The position numbers and the translations under genes are program-made. Source: Vicia villosa (Eukaryota; Streptophyta; Magnoliopsida; Fabales; Fabaceae). From it: a DNA stretch of 64,000 bases. The stretch covers positions 300,886 through 364,885 of the forward strand of contig NW_026705929.1 in NCBI RefSeq assembly GCF_029867415.1, read 5' to 3'. Below are positions 21,214-31,454 of the stretch, piece after piece (within the stretch, counting starts at the first letter, position 1; every line of letters begins with the position of its first letter). The notes under the pieces are model-generated. The model saw only the letters and a list, made by a program, of their open reading frames with translations, was not told the DNA's origin and did not search any database.

Positions 21214-21412
21214 CTTTTACAAGTAGGAGCTTAATGCTCGGTAAAGGTGTATTTGCTCGAGTGGCAAGAGGTCATCAGTGGGGGCTAAATGCTCGATGAC
21301 GGTTTGTCGTAGCTTACTGCTCGACAACGGTGTATTTTCCTGAGTGGAAAGAAGTCCCAACATAATGCTCGGCAAGGTGTATTTGTCATAATGACAAGGA
21401 GGAGTTTACTCC
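21214..21412 (+). repeat. Array of small hairpins with compensating stems
   Basis: Consecutive inverted repeats: CTTTTAC/GTAAAGG (21214-21247), TTGC/GCAA (21253-21267), GTCATC/GATGAC (21271-21300), TTGTCG/CGACAA (21304-21327), TTTCC/GGAAA (21336-21350), TTGTC/GACAA (21383-21397) and GGAGT/ACTCC (near 21401-21412). Two alternating types are seen: longer hairpins enclosing an (A/G)GC-taat-GCTC core, and short ones following GGTGTATTT with 5-7 nt loops. The array is repeated in the 3' LTR at about 27968-28165. Confidence 0.75.
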
Positions 21413-21872
21413 GGATTTGGGTACCACATGCATATGCATAGTCGAGTCTCATTCATCACTATCTTTCTTTACCATTATGTTCTCACTCGTTTATCGCATT
21501 GTTCATACATTGATTGTGGTTGACTTAGTGGATTACCTTGTTGTATGATTCTTGATGATACTTGTTGGCATTACTATATTTATCATGCTTTTTCATTATA
21601 AATTATATTCTCACCCTTCTGCTTTAATGTTACCTACTCGTGGGTAATGTGCAGGTGATCTGCAAGTGTAGGTGCTCTTTTAGTAGTCGTCTATTTTGGT
21701 GTCATCCGCTCATGATACGTAACACCTAGAGGGGATTGAACACTTATTTTGTAGATGATACTTATAGGATCCTTTTGATGTATATTTGATTTTTTGGATG
21801 TACTCATTATATGTATTTTGGATATCTTATCATACATTGTAATTTGGAGGAATACTGTGGATATGCTGTTTA

Positions 21873-21875
<3 letters not shown>

Positions 21876-21933
<58 letters not shown>
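21876..21933. repeat. TA microsatellite
   Basis: An AT/TA dinucleotide run of about 58 bp in the Tekay 5' LTR. The 3' LTR lacks it here but has a different TA run at 26765-26799. Confidence 0.95.
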
Positions 21934-21936
<3 letters not shown>

Positions 21937-22121
21937 AATACTGTCAAGTGTTTCTGAGAATCTTTCCTCTTTGATTATTTGTGTTACGCATCTTTCGCGA
22001 GAATGTTATTTTTGGTGATGTGGTTCCTTAAGTGTAATACCCTAATTATTTATATGAATTTAATTTTTATACTCTGATATTTGTACCTAATAGCTTGGGT
22101 AGAATTGGGGTGTTACATTAG

Positions 22122-22133
22122 TGGTATCAGAGC
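22122..22133 (+). other. Primer-binding site of the Tekay element
   Basis: TGGTATCAGAGC, complementary to the 3' end of initiator methionine tRNA, four bases after the LTR end. This is the usual primer for Tekay elements. Confidence 0.95.
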
Positions 22134-22232
22134 AGGTCGGTCTTGTCCGACCAAGTGTCGTGTCGTCTGGTCTAACCTTTCTTGTGTTATTCTTTGGGCT
22201 TACTTCTCTTGGTGTTATTGTGAAGATTAGTG

Positions 22233-22801
22233 ATGGCTGGACGTAATGACGCCGCTATTGCTGCTGCATTGCAAGCTATGGCTGAAGCTATGCATACAGA
22301 TGAGAATGCAAGGTCTCGGAGTTTAGCGACTTTCCAGAGGAAGAATCCTCCTGTGTTTAAAGGAACGCATGACCCCGAGGGAGCCTTGACTTGGATGAAA
22401 GAGATGGAGAGGATCTTTCGTGTGATGGATTACACGCAAGAGCAGAAAGTCAGGTATGGCACTCATCAGTTAGCTGTGGAAGCTGATGATTGGTGGCTGG
22501 AGGCTTTGGCAAGGTTAGATGCAACAGGTGAGGAGATTTCCTGGAGGTGTTCACAAGGGAGTTTTTGAGGAAGTATTATCCGGAGGATGTCCGAGGAAAG
22601 AAAGAGACTGAGTTTCTGGCATTGGTTCAAGGCAACATGTATGTGTCTGAAAATGCGGCAAAGTTTAATGAACTTGTGAAATTCTACCCGCACTTTGTTG
22701 GTGAGGGAGCAGAATTTTCTAAGTGCATTAAGTTCTAGAATGGGTTGCGTTCTGATATCAAGAAGGCGGTAGGGAATTAGAAGATTCGGGTATTTCCAGA
22801 T
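22233..22801 (+). pseudogene. Tekay gag, N-terminal and capsid region, frameshifted
   Basis: The ATG at 22233 starts MAGRNDAAIAAALQAMAEAM, the typical Tekay Gag start, continuing through NPPVFKGTHDPEGALTW and AVEADDWWLE. A frameshift near 22545 moves the frame to FTREFLRKYYPEDVRGKKE, the conserved retrotransposon gag block. Stops follow at 22738 (after CIKF) and near 22779 (after AVGN). Gag would form the particle and bind RNA. The lesions rule out a full-length product. Confidence 0.9.
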
Positions 22802-23689
22802 TTGGTGGACAACTATAGGATTTATGATGAGGATAACAATGCTCGTCATAAGGTGATTAATGAAAAGAGGAACAAGGGTCCGCAGAACCGTGGGAAGCCG
22901 TATGATGGAGGGAAGGGTAAGCAAAAGATGAGTTATGGACAAAGTTTTGGTGGGGGAGACGCTCCTGCTAAGATTGTATGTTTTAAGTGTGGTAAACATG
23001 GCCACAAAAGTGATGTCTGCAATAGTGACGCGAGGAAATGTTTCAAGTGTGAAAGGGAAGGACATATATCATCCGATTGTGCATCCAAGGGAGTAGTGTG
23101 TTTTAATTGTGGTGAAGAGGGACACATGAGCGGTCAATGTCCGAAGAAGAAGGTTCAAGCTGGTGGGAAGGTGTTTGCGTTGGCTGGAACTCAGACGAAT
23201 AAGGGTGATCGACTGATCAGAGGTACTTGTTTTATTAATGGCATTTCTTTAATTGCTATTATTGATACGGGTGCTTCGCATTGTTTTATAGCCGCTGATT
23301 GTGTTAAAAGATTAGGTCTTGTTCTGTCTAATTTGGGTGGTGAGATGGTTATCGATTTACCAGCAATGGGGTCGGTGACTACTTCTTTAGTTTGTGAGAA
23401 TTACCCGGTATCAATCTTCAATAAGGACTTTATTGTTGATTTGATTTGTTTGCCGATGAACGAGTTAGAAGTGGTTCTGGGAATGGATTGGTTGATGAAT
23501 AATCGTGTCCATATCGATTGTTATCATAAGTTGGTGAGATTTCCATTTCTTGAGAAAGATGCGGAATTTGGTGTCTTATCTACCAATGAGTTAAATCGAC
23601 TGTTAGCAGATGGGGCACAGTTGTTTAGTTTGTTTGCATCATTGACTGTGGAGGGTCCAGCTGCAGTTGGGGATTTTCTAATAGTGTGA
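22802..23689 (+). pseudogene. Tekay gag zinc knuckles and protease
   Basis: Continuation of the same polyprotein. A basic linker is followed by three CCHC knuckles (CFKCGKHGHKSDVC, CFKCEREGHISSDC, CFNCGEEGHMSGQC; residues about 59-114), which bind RNA. The aspartic protease follows, with its catalytic IIDTGASHCF (about residues 153-162) and the later VVLGMDWL signature. A TGA at 23687 interrupts the linker to RT; the same frame resumes with [10 protein letters not shown], so this is a point stop in a fused gag-pol frame. Confidence 0.9.
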
Positions 23690-24703
23690 GAATTTCCTGA
23701 AGTATTTCCTGAAGACTTTTCTGATGTGCCGCCGAAGAGAGAGGTGGAGTTTTCCATAGATCTAGTTCCTAGTATGAGGCCTGTGTCTATGGCACCATAT
23801 AGAATGTCGGCATCAGAGTTAGTGGAATTGAAGAATCAATTGGAAGAGTTGCTAGCAAAACATTTTGTAAGGCCTAGTGTTTCACCATGGGGAGCTCCAG
23901 TTTTGTTGGTAAAGAAGAAGGATGGAAGCATGAGGTTGTGCATTGATTATCGCCAGTTGAACAAGGTGACAATAAAGAATAAGTATCCGCTTTCTAAGAA
24001 TGAGGATTTGATGGATCAGTTGGTGGGAGCCAGTGTGTTTAGTAAGATTGATTTAAGATCTGGTTACCATCAGATTCGGGTGAAGGAGGAGGATATTCAG
24101 AAGACTGCGTTTAGGACTCGGTACGGGCATTATGAGTTTTTGTTGATGTCGTTCGGGGTTTCTAATGCACATGGTGTGTTTATGGAGTATATGAATCGCA
24201 TATTCCATGATCAGTTGGATAAGTTTGTTGTGGTCTTCATAGATGACATCTTGATTTATTCTAAGTCTCTGGAGGAGCATGAGGAGCATTTGCGTGTTGT
24301 GCTACAGGTTTTGAAGGAGAAGCAGTTGTATGCTAAGTTATCCAAGTGCGAGGTTTGGTTATCAGAGGTGAGTTTTCTTGGTCATGTGATTTCAGGTAAC
24401 GGGATTGTAGTGGATCCATCCAAGGTAGGTGCAGTGCTACAATGGGAGGTTCCGAGATCGGTTACTGAGATCAGAAGCTTCTTAGGTTTGGCGGGGTATT
24501 ACCAAAGATTTATAGAAGGATTTTCGAAGTTAGAAATTCCGTTAACTCAGCTTACTTGCAAGGGTAAGGCGTTTATTTGGGACATAGTTTGTGAAAGGAA
24601 TTTTGAAGAGTTGAAGAGAAGGTTGACTTCAACTCCGGTTTTGATTTTACCTGATCCAATGAACCGTTTGTGGTATATTGTGATGCATCGCATATGGGGT
24701 TAG
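23690..24703 (+). pseudogene. Tekay reverse transcriptase
   Basis: RT domain from [14 protein letters not shown] through [33 protein letters not shown] and the catalytic FIDD box ([13 protein letters not shown]) to the [12 protein letters not shown] thumb region. FIDD in place of YVDD is normal for plant chromoviruses. The frame is lost near 24670-24700, where a shift moves it to the RNase H. Synthesises element cDNA from RNA in the particle. Confidence 0.92.
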
Positions 24704-25839
24704 GTGGTGTTTTGATGCAGGAAGGTAAGGTGGTAGCTTACGCTTCGAGGCAGTTAAGGATTCATGAGAAGAATTATCCCACTCATGATTTGGAGTTAGC
24801 TGTGATTGTTTTTGTGTTGAAGATATGGAGGCATTATCTCTACGATGCAAGGTTCGAGGTCTTTAGTGATCATAAGAGTTTGAAATACTTATTTGATCAG
24901 AAAGAATTGAACATGAGGCAACGTAGGTGGTTGGAATTCCTGAAGGACTATGACTTTAGCTTGAATTACCATCCTGGTAAAGCTAATGTGGTTGCCGATG
25001 CTTTGAGTCGGAAATCTTTGCATATGTCCGCGATGATGGCGGAGGAGTGGAAACTTTTGGAGCAGTTTTGTGATCTTAGTTTGGTATGTGAATTGACATC
25101 GGATAGTGTGAAGTTAGGTATGTTGAAAGTGACGAATGATTTTCTGTCGACCGTTAGCGAGAGACAGAGGATGGATGTGAAACTGGTTGATTTGTTTATG
25201 GTGGCAAATCAAAGTGATGATGGCGACTTCAGAGTGGATGGTCAGAGTGTTTTGAGATTCCGTGGTCGGATTTGTGTACCTGATGATTCCGAGTTGAAAA
25301 AGATGATTTTAGAGGAAGGTCACAGGAGCAGTTTGAGTATTCATCCGGGAGCCAATAAGATGTATCAGGATTTGAAGAAGATCTTTTGGTGGTCTGGTTT
25401 GAAAAGAGATGTGGCTCAGTTTGTGTATGCGTGTTTGGTATGTCAGAAGTCAAAAGTGGAACATCAGCGTCCTGCAGGGTTGTTGCAACCGTTGGATATT
25501 CCAGAGTGGAAATGGGATAGTATTTTTATGAAATTTGTGACGAGTTTACCGAATACTGTGAGAGGTTTTGATGCAGTTTGGGTGATTGTTGATAGGTTGA
25601 CAAAGTCTGCTCACTTTATTCCTATTAACATCACTTTTCCAGTTGCGAAGTTAGCCGAGATTTATATCAAGGTGATTGTGAAACAACATGGTATACCGTT
25701 GAGTATTGTGTCGGATAGAGATCCGAGGTTCACATCATATTTTTGGAAAGGTTTACAAGAGGCTCTAGGTTCTAAGTTGAGGTTGAGTTCGGCTTATCAT
25801 CCTCAGTCAGACGGTCAGACCGAAAGGACTATTCAATAG
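24670..25839 (+). pseudogene. Tekay RNase H and integrase core
   Basis: RNase H (residues about 1-115) begins [14 protein letters not shown], includes the glutamate in THDLELAV and [10 protein letters not shown], and ends [10 protein letters not shown]. Integrase follows: zinc region ending CLVCQ, then the core with SDRDPRF (second catalytic aspartate) and DGQTERTIQ (glutamate). The position of the first catalytic aspartate reads IFMKFV; in chromoviruses this block normally has Asp after Met, so it is substituted by lysine. A stop (TAG at 25837) follows TIQ. The integrase is very probably inactive. Confidence 0.9.
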
Positions 25840-26604
25840 TTAGAAGACTTGTTGAGAGTGTGTGTTCTTGAGAAGGGAGGTTCGTGGGATACTTATCTTC
25901 CGTTGATAGAATTCACTTACAACAACAGTTTTCATTCTAGTATCGGAATGGCACCTTTTGAAGCACTGTATGGTCGTAAGCGTAGAACTCCGTTATGTTG
26001 GTTTGAATCGGGAGAGAGTGTAGTACTCGGACCTGATATGGTAAGAGAGATTACGGAGAAGGTGAAATTTATTCGTGAGAAGATGAGAAGTTCACAAAGT
26101 AGGCAAAAGAGTTATCATGACAAGCGAAGGAAAGATTTGGAATTCCAAGCTGGTGATCATGTATTCTTAAGAGTTACGCATATGACGGGTGTTGGACGAG
26201 CTTTGAAATCGAGGAAGCTTACTCCGCGTTTTATTGGTCCTTATCAGATATCAGATCGAGTGGGCAAAGTTGCGTATCGGGTGGCATTACCGCCAAGTCT
26301 ATCTAATTTGCACGATGTGTTCCATGTGTCTCAGTTGAGGAGATACATCACGGATCCATCCCATGTGATTCAGATGGACGATGTGTAAGTGCGTGAGAAC
26401 CTGACGGTTGAGACGATGCCGGTGCGTATTGAGGATCGTGAGATTAAGACTCTAAGAGGCAAAGAGATCGCCTTGGTGAAGGTCGTGTGGTCAAGTGCGG
26501 CAGGTGAGAGTTTGACCTGGGAGTTGGAGAGTAAGATGCGAGACTCCTACCCTGAGTTGTTTGTAGCAGGTAATTTTTTATTTTCGAGGACGAAAATCTT
26601 TTAA
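25840..26604 (+). pseudogene. Tekay integrase C-terminus and chromodomain
   Basis: Continues the integrase after the stop at 25837 (LRVCVLEKGGSWDTYLPLIEF, then SIGMAPFEALYGRK and HVFHVSQLRRYI) to a second stop, TAA at 26386 (MDDV-stop, where the left copy has CAA). A chromodomain follows (residues with LRGKEIALVKVVW and SLTWELESKMRDSYPELF). In this clade the chromodomain directs integration to particular chromatin. Its position and sequence identify the element as Tekay/Del. Confidence 0.9.
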
Positions 26605-26616
26605 GTGGGGGAGGGT
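26603..26616 (+). other. Polypurine tract of the Tekay element
   Basis: AAGTGGGGGAGGGT immediately before the 3' LTR start TGTAACG. Confidence 0.85.
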
Positions 26617-26761
26617 TGTAACGCCCGTAAATGTGTTTTTCTGTTTAATTGTGATGTCTGATGTATTTTCCTAAATTTTACCGTTTTTGAGTCGTGTCAG
26701 TCGGTAATAGTTCGGTATAGTAGATTATTATTTAATCAATGATTTTTACGTTTTCGGTAGT

Positions 26762-26801
<40 letters not shown>

Positions 26802-28715
26802 CGTGTTACTTTGCGTTTTGAGGTTTTTCGGAGCAGTTAAGTTTAGACCGTAAAGTAGATATTTTAGTTAGATATTTTGAATGAATAGGAAGTAGGGGGA
26901 GATAGAAGTGGGGTAGAAATAAGAAGATAAGAGAGAAAACCAGTAAAAGGAAGAAAAGAAAGAAATAGAGAGAAAAGTGAGAAGAGAAAGAGGAGAAAAA
27001 CAAAGAGAAAGAGAAGAAGAGATTTTGTGAGAAGATCAAACCAAGCTAGAATCTAACCAAGGTAAGGGGGTGAATCTAATTTATCTTGGATGTATGATTC
27101 TTATAGTTTTGTTTTTGTTCTTGTTCATTTTCAATGCTTGACCAACAATGGTGGATTGTGAGTTTTTTGAGTTTTGAAGTTATAAACATGATTTTGTGGT
27201 TTGTATGTGTAGTATTATGATAGATATCTTCATTGATCATGTTTGTTTTCCATTTCTCTATGTTTTCTTGCTCATGAAGGAATTATTAGGTTATTGACAT
27301 TTAGTGAATAAACCATGGATCATTGATTGTTAGAATGAATATATGGCATGTATGGATTATGTAGGAGGTATAGGGAAGCTTATTTGAGGTTTTGAGATGA
27401 TTATGTTGGGTTTAGCCGGTCTGTTGCAGAACTGATTTTTCTAGGTTTGCGCCGGTCTGTTGCGGAGGTTCTTTTGCAGAACATTTTTTGTGAGGGTCCG
27501 CTAAGCAGAGTTTCTGCATTTTTGACTATTAATTTTCTGTCTGGGTCCGCTAAGCGGAGCTCAAGCGGACAGTGTAAAATATAGTTTTTCCAAACTTCGT
27601 TTTGTTGTATCTTTTGAACCGTAGACCGTTTCTACGCGCCGTTTGAAGTGTTATGGAAATTATTGAGTATGTTTTATGATAAAGAAGAGTGTGTTGGTGG
27701 TTGTATGAGTTTTCATAAATTTATTTTTGTGAAATAATATTTACTAATCAGGTGTGTTTTGACGGTAAATGTGTGATGTGTGATTATGAAAGCCTGAGTG
27801 GTATTTATGATGTATCCATGTGGATTAATATAACCGGTGTGATGTGGATATGTGACCGAGTTATATTATTGTTGTTGTCGTTATGTTATCGAGTCGTTTG
27901 TGAGCACAACATAACATTTCAATACGTTAATGGTGGAATGCTACTAACAGGTGGCCTGAATTGGCAATTTTTACCAGTAGGAGCTTAATGCTAGGTAAAG
28001 GTGTATTTTCCCGAGTGGCAAGAGGTCATCAGTGGGGGCTAAATGCTCGATGACGGTTTGTTATAGCTTACTGCTCGACAACGGTGTATTTTCCTGAGTG
28101 GAAAGAAGTCCCAGCATAATGCTCGGCAAGGTGTATTTGTCATAATGACAAGGAGGAGTTTACTCCGGATTTGGGTACCACATGCATATGCATAGTCAAG
28201 TCTCATTCATCACTATCTGTCTTTACCATTATGTTCTCACTCGTTTATCACATTGTTCATACATTGATTGTGGTTGATTTAGTGGATTACCTTGTTGTAT
28301 GATTCTTGATGATACTTGTTGGCATTACTAATTTATCATGCTTTTTCATTATAAATTATATTCTCACCCTTCTGCTTTAATGTTACCTACTCGTGGGTAA
28401 TCTGCAGGTGATCCGCAAGTGAAGGTGCTCTTTTAGTAGTCGTCTATTTTGGTGTCATCCGCTCGTGATACGTAACACCTAGAGGGGATTGAACACTTAT
28501 TTTGTAGATGATGCTTATAGGATCTTTTTGTATATGAATATTGTCAAGTGTTTCTGAGAATCTTTCCTCTTTGATTATTTGTGTTACGCATCTTTCGCGA
28601 GAATGTTATTTTTGGTGATGTGGTTCCTTAAGTGTAATACCCTAATTGTTTATATGAATTTAATTTTTATACTCTGATATTTGTATAACAGCTTGGGTAG
28701 AATTGGGGTGTTACA
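26617..28715 (+). repeat. 3' LTR of the Tekay element
   Basis: TGTAACGCCCG to GGGGTGTTACA, 2099 bp. It has the empty site for the 398-bp insertion and a TA run at 26765-26799 absent from the 5' LTR, and lacks the TA-rich stretch corresponding to 21780-21933. Many single-base differences from the 5' LTR indicate an older insertion than Ogre B. Confidence 0.93.
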
Positions 28716-29558
28716 TCTAGCTTGTTAAGCTCACGACCATACTTGCCTAGGGCACAAACCTTCATCTTGGAGTAGCCTAGCCTTGAAGTCTTCTTGACTA
28801 CCTGTGCTTGTTTACTGCACTTTGTGCTTATTTCTCACTTAGCCTAGATTTGCTGCCTATTTCTCGTTTAGTGCACTTTGTACATGTTTCTAACTTATCC
28901 TAGATTTCCAGCCCATTTTTCGCTTAGTGAGTCTAGTAACGACTTTGGTGCTTGAATGATGTATCTTGGTGTTTTCTTGGTCTTTTTTGCCTGTACTTAA
29001 TAAATACAAAGTTAAAAAATTCAAATAGGCGTTTAACCATATATAATTTTTTATAAATTAGGTTTTTTTTCATTGATTGTCTGTAAAACATGTTAATAAT
29101 GCATATTTTTGACACTTATCGGCCCATGTAAAATCTCTGTTTGGTTTTAAGATTATTTTGTGAAAAATTTCTTGTTTGTTGAGAAGGTTCATGGAAAAAT
29201 CCTTTAAAAAGCTCAAAGTGGAAACTCTAAAGAAAACTCTTAGGAATAGAATTAGTTCAAGTGGTTAGGTTGAACTTGCATAAATCTTTGGTGCACTCTA
29301 TCTAACTTTTCTCTCTTTATTTTTCAATGTTTATTTTAATTCCAATGCGTAACTCTTTCATCTTCATCTTAATGTTTACCTTATTTATATTCTCTAACAT
29401 AATTGTTTTATAAAAATATTAATTAGAATTTAATTAATCGCGAACTTCGAATATCAAAATTTACCACTATTCTGACTCTTGTATTTAGATTCACTCGCTA
29501 CTTGTGAAAAATTAGGTTAGAAAGTGCATTACTTTAGACACCGTTTAAATTCCTCTCA
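28716..29558. other. Intergenic or unclassified repeat DNA
   Basis: No credible coding frame. A block with repeated TTAGCCTAG and TTTCTCACTTAG-like words occurs at about 28760-28930. A possible degraded SINE A box, TAGTTCAAGTGG, lies near 29250 without a convincing B box. Otherwise AT-rich DNA. Confidence 0.5.
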
Positions 29559-29561
29559 TAA

Positions 29562-30292
29562 GACTATGTACAATTGAGGTGTTGAAAAAATTATTCAATA
29601 GTTGAATAGTTGCAGTGGATTAATTTGTGTTGAAAACATTCAACATGTTGAATGAGGATGAAGTAGGGGCCACTATAATACTTTGCAAAATTTTATTGAT
29701 TGTTGTAATTGTTTAAATTTTTATCCCACATTAATTATTTGAAATTAATTATTTTATTTTAAGTCAATTATTTATTTATTTTTATTTTCATCAAAATCTA
29801 TTATTTTTTCCTCTATAAATAGAGACTTGGTTTATTAGATGTGGACACAGGAAAAAAATTGAGATTTTTCTCTCTAAATTTTCTATTTAGCCTCAAGTAA
29901 AATTTTGTTTGTAGCACTAACAATCTTTTTAGTAAAATAGATCTCAATAATAACCTTTTAACATCCAAAATTCTACTAAAATATAAAATTAGAAAAATAA
30001 AATTCAAATAAGTTATTAAATTAGAAAAAAATTAACTCTTAATTATTTTAATTTAATTTCTATTAATAATTGTTATTAATATATAATCACAAAAACAAAA
30101 ACATAAAAAGAAAATATGAATATGAAATAAAAGTTGTGAGGTAGGGTGTTGAATTTTATTAAACAAAAATTATTGTAGTGAGTAAAAGTTAAATGAATAT
30201 TGAATTATTAGGTGGAAGAAAGAGAAGATGATGTGGAGTATAAAAAGTGAAAAATTAGGGTGTTGAATGCATAAATCATTTTGTACATAGTC
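29562..30292. mobile_element. Tourist-like (PIF/Harbinger) non-autonomous transposon
   Basis: A 731-bp AT-rich segment with terminal inverted repeats GACTATGTACAA / TTGTACATAGTC and a TAA duplication on both sides (29559-29561 and 30293-30295). A second inverted match (GAGGTGTTGAA near the left, TTAGGGTGTTGAA region near the right, on opposite strands) extends the similarity inward. No transposase. The TAA target is characteristic of PIF/Harbinger elements. Confidence 0.75.
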
Positions 30293-30295
30293 TAA

Positions 30296-30622
30296 ACGGT
30301 AAAATTCTTAAGGTGATTCACCTCATAAGCGGTGATTTTGGGTTGGGTTAATGACTTTGAGGTGTCAAAATCACCATGCCTTTGAATATGTCTCTCTCTA
30401 TAATACCCTATCTCTCATTCTATTTTCCTTTTTTTTTTTTACTTTCTCTTTCATAAGAAAATAACAAAAGTTATCTAAAATTACATAGCTCATCAAAGTT
30501 ACTTAATCCCTTCCCTTCCCGATGATTTTAGAATTGTTATTCCTCTTAAAAGTAGCGGCAATGTTGTTGTGATTTCTCTCAAAGGATCAAACTACTAATG
30601 TGGCTCTTCATATTTATTCAGC
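30296..30622. other. Non-coding sequence between the two MITEs
   Basis: No gene or repeat structure seen. Contains a T-rich tract and a GGTGATTCACC inverted repeat near 30312. Confidence 0.5.
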
Positions 30623-30624
30623 TA

Positions 30625-30884
30625 CTCCCTCCGTTTTTTATTATAAATCGTTTTAGACTTTTCACACAGATTAAGAAAAATAATAATTATTATACGAAAA
30701 TAAGAAATTATGAAGGTTTTTATAAAATTATCTTTCACTAATAACATGTGGAAGATAAATTTATATAATTGAAAGGAGAGAGAATAATAAATATTTAAAG
30801 ATATAATAGGAAAAATAATATTAATCGACTTATATTTAAATACAATTTTTTTCCAAAACGACTTATAATAAAAAACGGAGAAAG
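30625..30884. mobile_element. Stowaway-like MITE (260 bp)
   Basis: Terminal inverted repeats CTCCCTCCGTTTTTTATTATAA and, on the other strand, CTTTCTCCGTTTTTTATTATAA, flanked by TA on both sides (30623-30624 and 30885-30886). The CTCCCTCCGT end with TA target is the Stowaway (Tc1/mariner) signature. No coding capacity. Confidence 0.9.
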
Positions 30885-30972
30885 TATTTACTATATGTGA
30901 AACTTGGTGTAAAAGATTCGAGTCATCTTAGAGCATCCACATCAATATACCAATTTGGTGGCTTAAATATAC

Positions 30973-31414
30973 TGTTGTGAATTCAATGCCAAGAACAAAG
31001 TATAATACAAGGGAAGAATAAAGGACAAGAAAGAAGAGGAACACAAGATTGGTTATAACTGCTATTATTTTACTTTCTCTTAAAACAAGATTACAAGTTT
31101 ACAAGAATAACAAATAACCTCTCTCACCCCAAATTAGGATTTGCAGCTTAGCAATGATGAGAGACTAGTATGCTATTTATAATAAAACCTAACATACTAA
31201 CTAATGGGCTTTTTCCACAAGGCCCATTACACAAGCCAACTTAATAAACAAGCTAACTTAACAAATTAGGGTTAAACACTAAACCTAATTTAACATGCTA
31301 ACAACCCTAGCATCTTCGACACCAGCATGTGAACAACCTTCGACTTCATGCTTAATCATGTCGAACCAAGAAGCTACCCTTCGGCCATACTATAGTTCAA
31401 TCCAATATCTCACA
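30973..31414 (-). repeat. 3' LTR of the Tork-like copia element
   Basis: On the minus strand starts TGTGAGATATTGG at 31414 and ends TTCACAACA at 30973 (442 bp). The tract AAGGTGGAGATT (31415-31426) immediately precedes it, a widespread copia arrangement. Candidate target bases TATAC at 30968-30972. Confidence 0.85.
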
Positions 31415-31454
31415 AATCTCCACCTTGGACCTAACTCTACAACATCAAGGGAAC

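Larger units (their letters stand above)
19458..22117 (+). repeat. 5' LTR of the Tekay element
   Basis: Starts TGTAACGCCCG and ends GGGGTGTTACA, four bases before the primer site. At 2660 bp it is longer than the 3' LTR (2099 bp), because of a 398-bp inserted element at 19732-20129 with its 5-bp duplication, and because the 3' LTR lost about 130 bp around the TA repeat (21876-21933). It carries a purine-rich block (20135-20260), palindromes (20693-20816) and a hairpin array (21214-21412). Confidence 0.92.
18567..28715 (+). mobile_element. Tekay (Del-type chromovirus) tandem: INT tail - LTR - internal - LTR
   Basis: A complete but damaged Tekay element (19458-28715) is preceded by the end of a second copy (18567-19457) that shares the middle LTR. 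This is the arrangement left by unequal recombination between LTRs. Support comes from the chromodomain at the C-terminus of both copies, three CCHC knuckles, the methionine-tRNA primer site and TGTAAC...GTTACA LTRs. No target duplication can be checked because the left copy is truncated at about 18567, inside integrase. Confidence 0.85.

Noticed and set aside
22466..23065. 199-codon minus-strand frame opposite Tekay gag
   Set aside because: Shadow of the plus-strand gag coding sequence; no motif of its own.
29245..29330. SINE based on TAGTTCAAGTGG A-box-like sequence
   Set aside because: No B box at a suitable distance and no clear ends or target duplication; kept only as a remark in the intergenic entry.
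30930..30972. Left end of a further MITE (GAGCATCCACATCAATATACC)
   Set aside because: The start resembles some plant MITE ends, but the other end is not in the window, so it cannot be supported.
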